Assembly: GCA_050946195.1 (NCBI GenBank)
Contig: JBMNUI010000002.1
Location: forward strand, 4,533 to 68,532
Source: UMGS1002 sp050946195
Lineage (GTDB): Bacteria; Bacillota; Clostridia; Oscillospirales; CAG-272
Reading direction: 5' to 3'
Length of the DNA: 64,000 nt
A model generated the notes under the pieces. That model was not told the origin of the DNA and ran no database searches. It saw only the letters and a program-made list of their open reading frames with translations. This document shows positions 50,808-57,203 of the stretch, one piece after another. Both the position numbers and the translations under genes were made by a program. Positions within the stretch are counted from its first letter, which is position 1, and every line of letters starts with the position of its first letter.

Positions 50808-51455
50808 TTATGCATTATCTGCTTTTGTGTCGTTGTCGGGCAGGAAATGAACCAGCGCCCGGGCAATCGCAGCCGATACCACAAAGGTCACGGCAAGCTC
50901 AACTACGGCGTTTAGGGCGATAACCGAAATAATGCCCCACGCGCTCGCAACTCCAAATACACCGAGCACCTCCTCGTTTTTACCGAAAAGAATCATTAAC
51001 AAGCCGACAAAGGTTATGGTATTGAGAAGCGGGCAGCAAATCGAGGCAATGATGCAGGAAATTGTCTTGCTCCAGCGCTTGATTCTTTTGACAAGAAAAC
51101 TGAAAATCAGCCCTGTAAGCCAACCTACGAGCACGCGCGGGACAAAGCACAGTATAAATGTCAGCACCGGACTTATTCCCACCAGAATTGCGCCGAAGGG
51201 GTCGGCTCTGAAGATAAATCCAAAGCATGAGGCAAAGCTTCCCAGCCCGAAAACCGCTCCGAGTATGGCGCCTCCGCGGGGGCCGAGCATAATCGCGCCG
51301 ATAGCAACCGGAATGACTAAAAGGGTTATCGCAATTAACCCTATGTTCATAAATCCGAGCGGCGTGGCGCCCATAAGTATGATTATGGCGCAGAAAAGCC
51401 CGAGCAGGACAAGATTCCGGGTTTTTTCAGATACTCTGAGTTTTAAATCTGCCAT
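50808..51455 (-). CDS. ECF transporter substrate-binding S component
   Basis: A 215-residue membrane protein with about six helices, typical of the small-molecule-binding S subunits of energy-coupling-factor transporters. LVLLGLFCAIIILMGATPLG, LVIPVAIGAIMLGPRGGAIL and GAVFGLGSFASCFGF resemble the PF12822-type S components. It pairs with a shared EcfT/EcfA module encoded elsewhere. It is the first gene of a two-gene operon with the C26 hydrolase; promoter at 51531-51559. No riboswitch-like fold was seen in the roughly 70-nt leader. The ligand is unknown; a vitamin such as folate or pantothenate is possible. Confidence 0.82.
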   Translation of the reverse strand: MADLKLRVSEKTRNLVLLGLFCAIIILMGATPLGFMNIGLIAITLLVIPVAIGAIMLGPRGGAILGAVFGLGSFASCFGFIFRADPFGAILVGISPVLTFILCFVPRVLVGWLTGLIFSFLVKRIKRWSKTISCIIASICCPLLNTITFVGLLMILFGKNEEVLGVFGVASAWGIISVIALNAVVELAVTFVVSAAIARALVHFLPDNDTKADNA

Positions 51456-51530
51456 GTCATTTTACCTCTGGCTGAATATTTATTCAACAATATTCATTTG
51501 GGCTTTCGATTGAAAAATGTTTTAACTATT

Positions 51531-51559
51531 ATTATATACTACCCATGAAAAAATTACAA
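51531..51559 (-). promoter_or_regulatory. Promoter of ECF S-component operon
   Basis: On the minus strand TTGTAA (51554-51559), 17-bp spacer and TATAAT (51531-51536). Confidence 0.75.
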
Positions 51560-51667
51560 TATAAAAAGTGTATTAATTTTCACGTCTGCCCCGGCCCGCG
51601 AGATACCATAATGCACAAAAAGCCCTGTCGGGTGTCCCGTTTTACATGTAATAGTCTGAGTTTGCGC

Positions 51668-51696
51668 TTTACAAAAACCGGCGCTTATTGTATAAT
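51668..51696 (+). promoter_or_regulatory. Promoter of araB
   Basis: TTTACA (51668-51673), 17-bp spacer and perfect TATAAT (51691-51696), about 54 bp before the start codon. Confidence 0.8.
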
Positions 51697-51749
51697 TATC
51701 TTGATAATATTCTGCCGACGGGCAGATAATAAATCCGGGAGAAGCAAAA

Positions 51750-53450
51750 ATGTCAAAGTATACTATCGGAATTGATTTCGGAACGCTGTCGGGCAGAGCG
51801 GTGCTGGTTGATGTCCGGGACGGGCGTGAGCTTGCGGTCAGCACCATGGATTATCCCCACGGTGTGATATCCGAGACCCTGCCGGGGACCGACATAAAAC
51901 TCCCCCCCGACTGGGCGCTGCAGGACCCGCAGGACTACCTTGACGTGCTCGGGCATGTTGTGCGCGAGGTGATAGGCAAATCGGGGGTGAACCCCGGCGA
52001 CATTATCGGCATTGGCATAGATTTTACCGCCTGCACGGTATTGCCGGTGCGCGCCGACGGCAGGCCGCTGTGCTTTGAGGAAAAATACAAACACAACCCG
52101 CATGCCTATGTTAAGCTCTGGAAGCATCATGCCGCGCAGAAATATGCCGACAGGCTCAACGCTACGGCACGCGCGCGCGGCGAGAGCTGGCTCGGCCGCT
52201 ACGGGGGAAAAACATCGTCCGAGTGGATGTTCCCCAAGATCTGGCAGGTTTACGAGGAGGCGCCGGAGGTTTATCATGACGCGGCATATTTCATCGAGGC
52301 CGCCGACTGGATATCCTGGCAGCTCACAGGAAAACAGACCCGCAGCTATCTCTTTGCCGCATTCAAATCTATGTACATACCCGAAGCCGGCGGCTATCCC
52401 TCCGAGGACTTCTTCGCCGCGCTTGACGAAGGTCTGAGGCATGTCGTGCGCGACAAAATGAACGCTCCGATTATATTTACCTGTCAGCCGGCAGGGTATG
52501 TAACCCCCGAGGCTGCCGCTAAATTCGGGCTTCCGGCCGGAATAGCCGTCGCCTGCCCTATGCCCGACGGCCACTCGGCAACTATAGCTGTCGGGCTCAG
52601 CAAAGACGGCGATATGTGCGCCATCATGGGCACCTCGGCCTGCTATATGCTGGTAGGCGATAAAATGACCGAAGTGCCGGGTATATGCGGGGTAGCGCAG
52701 GACGGCCTTATTCCCGGACATTACGGCTACGAGGCCGGGCTTTGCTGCGTCGGGGACCATTTTGCCTGGGCCAAGGAAAACGTGGTGACCGCCGATTATA
52801 TAAGGGAGGCCGAGGCGCGCGGGATTTCTGTGCTGAAGCTCCTCATCGAAAAGGCCTCAAAGCTGGCGCCCGGCGAGAGCGGGCTTATTGCGCTCGACTG
52901 GTTCAACGGCAACCGGAATATTCTGAATAACGCCTCGCTCTCAGGCGTGATTGTCGGGATGACGCTTGCAACCAAGCCCGAGCACATAATGCGTGCGCTT
53001 ATCGAGGCGACCGCTTTCGGCACACGCGTGATATTTGAAAATTTCGCCGAGCACGGCGTGAGCATCAAAAGGGTTGTCGCTGCAGGCGGAATTGCCCGCA
53101 AGGATCCCTTTACAATGCAATTGTATGCCGACGTGCTCAAAACCGACATAGAAGTTACCGGGTCGGCGCAGGCGCCCGCACTCTCGGATGCAATTCAGGC
53201 CGCTGTCGCCGCCGGCTCGCGCGCTGGAGGGTATGATTCTCTCGGCGACGCCATGGCGGCCATGGCGAGCAGGTGCAACCGGGTATACCACCCCGACCCG
53301 GCTGCGGGCGCGGTGTACGACAAGCTTTATGCAGAATACAAAATCCTTCACGACTATTTCGGCCGGGGTGGAAACGATGTTATGAAAAGGCTCAGAGAGC
53401 TGGCTGAGCAGCAGACCGGGGCCGGCGGGCAGGCACAGAAAATAATTTAA
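51750..53450 (+). CDS. araB: Ribulokinase (FGGY family)
   Basis: Ribulokinase phosphorylates L-ribulose to L-ribulose-5-phosphate in arabinose catabolism. The 566 residues include the FGGY ATPase core: TIGIDFGTLSGRAVLVD (residues 5-21), IGIGIDFTACTVLPV (about 88-102), the AraB-specific RYGGKTSSEWMFPKIWQ (about 150-166), and the C-terminal ATP site VAAGGIARKDPFTMQLYADV (about 445). Length fits the family. SD GGGAGAAG. AraA and AraD are not in the window. A membrane protein gene follows 10 bp downstream. Confidence 0.94.
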   Translation: MSKYTIGIDFGTLSGRAVLVDVRDGRELAVSTMDYPHGVISETLPGTDIKLPPDWALQDPQDYLDVLGHVVREVIGKSGVNPGDIIGIGIDFTACTVLPVRADGRPLCFEEKYKHNPHAYVKLWKHHAAQKYADRLNATARARGESWLGRYGGKTSSEWMFPKIWQVYEEAPEVYHDAAYFIEAADWISWQLTGKQTRSYLFAAFKSMYIPEAGGYPSEDFFAALDEGLRHVVRDKMNAPIIFTCQPAGYVTPEAAAKFGLPAGIAVACPMPDGHSATIAVGLSKDGDMCAIMGTSACYMLVGDKMTEVPGICGVAQDGLIPGHYGYEAGLCCVGDHFAWAKENVVTADYIREAEARGISVLKLLIEKASKLAPGESGLIALDWFNGNRNILNNASLSGVIVGMTLATKPEHIMRALIEATAFGTRVIFENFAEHGVSIKRVVAAGGIARKDPFTMQLYADVLKTDIEVTGSAQAPALSDAIQAAVAAGSRAGGYDSLGDAMAAMASRCNRVYHPDPAAGAVYDKLYAEYKILHDYFGRGGNDVMKRLRELAEQQTGAGGQAQKII

Positions 53451-53460
53451 GGTGGCGAAT

Positions 53461-54174
53461 ATGGCACGAAAACCAACACCGTTATATATTATCGGAAAGA
53501 TAATAAAGCTGCTCGGGCTTTTACTCCTGACATTCATTATCGGACTTCTGTTGTGGCGGGTTTATATTTCGACCATCATCCCGCGCGAGATAAAGCGGTT
53601 GGCTGTAAACGACAGCCTTGTCGCGGCCTATGAGGCATATGGCGACGAGCTTGAAATGTTCAGACAGGATGTTCCCGGCATTTCGCGCGAGAAGCATAAT
53701 TACGGCTATTTTTCGGTCGAGGATTATGTAATAATACCCGAGGCCGACCAGGTGCAGGTGATATTCAGGTACAACAACAGCACAATAGAACGCCTGGCCG
53801 AAGACCTTGAGCTTTCAGAGGTTCCGGGGCGCGAGACCGATATCTTCGAGCTTTCGCTTGTCAAGACCATAGCCCCGGATAGTGATAAATCCGAAGCCGG
53901 GGACGACACGGCCGATGGTCAAGCCGAGCAGCGGTATTTCGCATCCGGAGTAATAAGACGCTCGACGCTGCTCTACAACTACCGCCGGGTGGTTTTTGAG
54001 GGTGTCAGCCTTGACGACGCCGCCGGGCTCTCGCTTGAAGTCTATTACATCGGGCGGGTTGACTACAACAAAACCCCGTTAGGTCAGTTCAAACTCTACA
54101 GTAGTGATGACGAAAATATCGAAGTAAAACTATCAGGAGTCGACAAACAAGCTCTCAAAAAAGCGGCTGATTGA
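53461..54174 (+). CDS. Membrane-anchored hypothetical protein
   Basis: A 237-residue protein of unknown function with one N-terminal membrane helix (LLGLLLLTFIIGLLLWRVYI, about 17-36) and an extracytoplasmic domain of about 200 residues. The latter has a beta-rich look (NYGYFSVEDYVIIPEADQVQ, RRVVFEGVSLDD, VDYNKTPLGQFKLYSS). ATG 53461 is chosen over GTG 53452 because AAGGTGG then gives normal SD spacing. It is probably co-transcribed with araB and ended by the terminator at 54237. No motif allows a functional guess. Confidence 0.65.
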   Translation: MARKPTPLYIIGKIIKLLGLLLLTFIIGLLLWRVYISTIIPREIKRLAVNDSLVAAYEAYGDELEMFRQDVPGISREKHNYGYFSVEDYVIIPEADQVQVIFRYNNSTIERLAEDLELSEVPGRETDIFELSLVKTIAPDSDKSEAGDDTADGQAEQRYFASGVIRRSTLLYNYRRVVFEGVSLDDAAGLSLEVYYIGRVDYNKTPLGQFKLYSSDDENIEVKLSGVDKQALKKAAD

Positions 54175-54236
54175 CATATTGCGGGCTTCGGGGGCGCTGC
54201 CCCACATCCCACACGTGACAAACAAGTTTACACACC

Positions 54237-54266
54237 AAAAAGGCGGAAAACCCGCCTTTTTCTATA
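54237..54266 (+). terminator. Terminator of the araB unit
   Basis: The stem AAAAAGGCGG/CCGCCTTTTT with an AAAAC-type loop (54237-54262), followed by TCTAT. It may be bidirectional, serving also the convergent GT gene. Confidence 0.88.
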
Positions 54267-54309
54267 TCGATATCTTTCGTCATTTCCCGCCTCCACTAAC
54301 ATCTGATGT

Positions 54310-56526
54310 CTAACAACTACCAACTATTTTGGCTATTGCTTTTATTTCTTTTTCCGCCAGCCCTGCAAGTTCGGTATGTCGCTTGACAAGCCGGGGGGCA
54401 TATTCCTCACGGGCCTCTGCCAGTCCGCTCGCCAGCGAAACAAGCTCCCCGGGAGAAGGGATCCCTGCCGGCACCGGCGGGGGCAGGCCGGTGTAATCAA
54501 GAAAAGCCCCGATTTTCGGGTCGCAGGCAATTCCCACAGCCGGAAGGCCGACCGCCAGCGCAAAAACCAAAAGATGCAGCCGCATGCCGACGGCGACAAG
54601 ACACCGGGCAAGAATACCGGTAATTTCAGAAGGTATGAGGCTTGGGAAGACTACCCCGGCGTTTTTCATGCGGGACATAACCTCAATGGTTATTTTCCTG
54701 TCTTCGGGCGCCAGAACAAAAAAGAGCGGGATCGCGTGGAGTCTATCGCAAACCCCGTCAAGCGCCGAGGCTACCCGAAAGATATATGCCGGGTCATTTT
54801 GCCGGGTGCGGGAGGAGAAATCCCGGCGCAGGGATATTCCGATATACCTGTTTTTTCTTTCGGCACTTCCCTTTTCGGCATATTTCGTCAAGAGAAAGTT
54901 TACCCTGTCACAGCTTGCCGGGGTTGTAAGCAACCCGAGGTCGGCATAGACCGACGCCCGGCGCGGGTCGGCCCCAAGGCTTCGGAGCATGTCATAGGCC
55001 GAGGGCTCGCGCAGGCCGATAAAAACCGCCTTCCTGAGCAGGGCAGCCACCTTCCGGCGCGCGCGCCGGCTGTAAAGCGGGCCGAGGCCGCTGCCGGCAA
55101 TTATCAGCCGGCAGCCGAGAAAGAGCGCAGTCCGCGAGATGGTCAGGTAATAGCGCAGCGAGCGCGGGCTGGTGGCGTCCTGGAGCTGCGTGCCGCCTCC
55201 GAGGACAAAATACGACGCGCGCCTCAGCAGGCAAAACACCGAAAACGGACTTGTCCGGCTCACGCAGTCGATGCCGAAGCGCTTTCTGCAAGCTCTTGTG
55301 TTGGCGGTAAGCACTACCGGTCGGACTTCAGGGGCGTATTTTTTAAGACCCGAGAGCAGCGAGTCAAGGATTGCGTTATCTCCGGCGTTGCCGAAGCCGT
55401 AGTAGCCGCAGATAGCCATCACCCTGTTCCCCCGGCGGGCTTTTTGCCGGTTATTCAGAACTGTCTCATATACCTCAACTACCGATTTGGCGGTCAGGTC
55501 CGAAGAATTATGGGTTATCACATATTCGCGGCCGAAGTTCCCCAGCGCCCGCCGCTCCTTTTGGCTCATGAGAAGCAAGCGGCGCACATCCCGATAGAGT
55601 GCCTCGGCATCGGGCAGCGGGCAGCCCCGCCCGCAGAAATTCGAGTGCGCCGGGATGTTATCCTCCGACAGTATTCCGGTATATCCCTCGTTTCCGCAAA
55701 GGATGACCGGCAGTCCGCAGGAGGCTGCTTCAAGCGCCGCGCGCGACACTCCGACAAAGATATCGGCTTGAGATAGCAGCCGCTCTATATCCCCCCGCGC
55801 GCCGACCGCCTCAACCACTGCCCTGCCGCAGACCGTATTTATCCCCTCGGCAAGCGCCCTTATCCGCTCAAATTCGCTGCCGCCCCCTACCAGTGTGATT
55901 TTCACGTCGGGGAATTCGTCATTAAGCCGCCCCGCAATCCGGCAGAGCAGCTGCGCGCCAAGCGAGCAGTCGTGGTCCATCCGGCTGACAAAAAGTATGC
56001 GCCGGGCCGGGTTTGCGGGGGGACTCTGCGGCGCAAAGCGGCGGGTGTCTATTCCGTTGGGTATCACGTTAATATGCCCGGGAAAAACGTTACATTCGTC
56101 AATAAGCAGCTGCTTAATATCCTCGCTTACCGCAATGGTCCGCTCCCCCCAGACGGACAGGCGACGCAGCGCCGGGGTCATCCTAAAGAGCGCGTGTGCC
56201 GTGACCACAAATCCGCAGCCGTATTTCTTTGCATATTTCCGGCAGATATATGCCGGCAGCCGGCTGTGGGCATGAATTATGTCAAAGCCGCCCTTTCTGA
56301 GCAGCCTTCGTATTGCAAAGCCCGACCGGAGCAGGTCCCAAGGTCTGCGTGAGAAGCGCGGCAGCATGACATGTTTCACATCCCCGGGCAGCGAGGCAGC
56401 CAGCGCGCCGCCCGGCGAGGCGACCGTCACTCCGTGGCCGAGCGCGACAAGCCCTGTCGTCAGCTCGCACACATGGGTTTCAGCCCCGCCGTACTCAAGC
56501 GATGCAGCACATAAAAGTATCTTCAT
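54310..56526 (-). CDS. Fusion of GT4 glycosyltransferase and CsaB-type polysaccharide pyruvyl transferase
   Basis: A 738-residue two-domain protein. Residues 1 to about 360 form a GT-B glycosyltransferase of family 4: LLCAASLEYGGAETHVCELT, IIHAHSRLPAY, VIPNGIDTRRF, ILFVSRMDHD and the nucleotide-sugar segment VSRAALEAASCGLPVI (E-x7-E-like). Residues about 368-738 match the CsaB/PssM pyruvyl transferases: AICGYYGFGNAGDNAILDSL, FVLGGGTQLQDATS and a C-terminal VGMRLHLLVFALAVGLPAVG. CsaB adds pyruvate ketals to secondary cell-wall polymers that anchor S-layer-homology proteins. The fusion would couple sugar addition and pyruvylation in one polypeptide. Start ATG 56526 has a GGGGGACGGGG SD. It is an isolated gene. 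Confidence 0.9.
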   Translation of the reverse strand: MKILLCAASLEYGGAETHVCELTTGLVALGHGVTVASPGGALAASLPGDVKHVMLPRFSRRPWDLLRSGFAIRRLLRKGGFDIIHAHSRLPAYICRKYAKKYGCGFVVTAHALFRMTPALRRLSVWGERTIAVSEDIKQLLIDECNVFPGHINVIPNGIDTRRFAPQSPPANPARRILFVSRMDHDCSLGAQLLCRIAGRLNDEFPDVKITLVGGGSEFERIRALAEGINTVCGRAVVEAVGARGDIERLLSQADIFVGVSRAALEAASCGLPVILCGNEGYTGILSEDNIPAHSNFCGRGCPLPDAEALYRDVRRLLLMSQKERRALGNFGREYVITHNSSDLTAKSVVEVYETVLNNRQKARRGNRVMAICGYYGFGNAGDNAILDSLLSGLKKYAPEVRPVVLTANTRACRKRFGIDCVSRTSPFSVFCLLRRASYFVLGGGTQLQDATSPRSLRYYLTISRTALFLGCRLIIAGSGLGPLYSRRARRKVAALLRKAVFIGLREPSAYDMLRSLGADPRRASVYADLGLLTTPASCDRVNFLLTKYAEKGSAERKNRYIGISLRRDFSSRTRQNDPAYIFRVASALDGVCDRLHAIPLFFVLAPEDRKITIEVMSRMKNAGVVFPSLIPSEITGILARCLVAVGMRLHLLVFALAVGLPAVGIACDPKIGAFLDYTGLPPPVPAGIPSPGELVSLASGLAEAREEYAPRLVKRHTELAGLAEKEIKAIAKIVGSC

Positions 56527-56640
56527 GCCCCGTCCCCCGACCAGTTTTGCAACCCCCAATTAATATTATGCCCCGGTTAAGTCATTAATCAGCAGCTTTG
56601 GATTTTTTCTTGGCAGGATCTGCCCCGCCCCCTGCTATTT

Positions 56641-56764
56641 GTGGGGGCGCTGCCCCCACGCCCCCGCCTTACTTCGGGGGCCCGCCCCCGAACCCCCGCT
56701 TAAGAATCCTCAAAAACTTCACAAATAAATCGCTAATAAAGTAACGCGGGCCCTACATCCCGCG
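56641..56764. repeat. Dispersed 3'-flank repeat, copy c, with GC hairpins
   Basis: Gene-free DNA with a perfect stem GTGGGGGC/GCCCCCAC (56641-56659), a C-rich stretch ending in CCCGCTTAAGA (56695-56705), CTCAAAAACTTC, and a stem CGCGGG/CCCGCG (56745-56764). Block order matches copy b at 37382-37487. Confidence 0.6.
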
Positions 56765-56814
56765 CTATGCTGCCATAAGCCCGCCGGCTGATTTGAAAAA
56801 AGACGGGAGCGTGC

Positions 56815-56833
56815 GGGCGATCACAGATCGCCC
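56815..56833. repeat. Short perfect hairpin GGGCGATC/GATCGCCC
   Basis: An 8-bp stem with ACA loop and no T-tract. I recall sequences of this type (GGCGATC-loop-GATCGCC) as frequent intergenic repeats in gut Clostridia; only this one copy is seen here. Confidence 0.5.
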
Positions 56834-56849
56834 CTACAGCCCGAATCAA

Positions 56850-56961
56850 GGTCCCATGTAGGCAGTTGACGGGTCACTCCCTTCGACACCACTCGGCTTG
56901 GGCAAACCGGCGAATAACTCAGACCTCTGAGCAGGTTTGCCGGTGTCTACATGGCGAGACC
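56850..56961. ncRNA. Multi-stem structured element (candidate RNA or cruciform)
   Basis: A 112-nt imperfect palindrome with five collinear pairing blocks: GGTC (56850-53) with GACC (56958-61), CCATGTA (56854-60) with TACATGG (56948-54), GACACC (56885-90) with GGTGTC (56942-47), GGCAAACC (56901-08) with GGTTTGCC (56934-41), and CTCAG (56918-22) with CTGAG (56927-31). The right arm is almost continuous, while the left arm carries two insertions (about 24 and 10 nt), giving asymmetric loops as in structured RNAs. There is no coding potential, no T-tract and no known family recognised; strand unknown. Confidence 0.5.
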
Positions 56962-56974
56962 TTCATAATCCGCC

Positions 56975-57130
56975 GCGCTGTGCGCGCGGCGGCAAAGGAA
57001 GGGGGTTCTCAGGGCGGGAACCATAGGTTCCCCTGAGTGTGTTTCTTTGGTTCATTTCTTTGCACGTGCAAAGAAATGAACAAAAATTAGAAGTTTGATA
57101 AAATAACCGACGGGAGATAGCCTTCAATCA
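56975..57130. repeat. Two-hairpin dispersed element, copy 2
   Basis: Homologue of 49905-50060. Hairpin 1: CTCAGGG-CGGGAACC (57008-57022), ATA loop, GGTTCCCCTGAG (57026-57037). Hairpin 2: a perfect 32-bp palindrome with arm GTTCATTTCTTTGCAC (57050-57065 with 57066-57081). The inner stem reads GCAC/GTGC against GTGC/GCAC in copy 1, and GGGAACC/GGTTCCC against GGAAACC/GGTTTCC, so paired positions changed together. The tail AGTTTGATAAAAT...CGGGAGATA also aligns. Confidence 0.75.
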
Positions 57131-57135
57131 TACGC

Positions 57136-57170
57136 TAAAAAAACAAGAAGCCCTCAACCGAGGGCTTTCT
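57136..57170 (-). terminator. Terminator of the DUF4965-type gene
   Basis: On the minus strand stem AAGCCCTC/GAGGGCTT (57060s: 57148-57155 with 57160-57167) is followed by CTTGTTTTTTT. Confidence 0.75.
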
Positions 57171-57203
57171 GCTTATGTAAACTTAATCTAAGAAGTTGAG
57201 GCT

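Noticed and set aside
51456..51530. Vitamin riboswitch in the leader of the ECF S-component
   Set aside because: The leader is only about 70 nt and lacks the conserved blocks of TPP, FMN, cobalamin or THF riboswitches.
51753..52760. 335-codon minus-strand frame across araB
   Set aside because: Antisense shadow of araB without SD or family features.
54376..55776. 466-codon plus-strand frame across the GT4-CsaB gene
   Set aside because: Composition is Arg/Pro/Lys-rich and low in domain-like sequence; the minus strand carries full GT4 and CsaB motifs.
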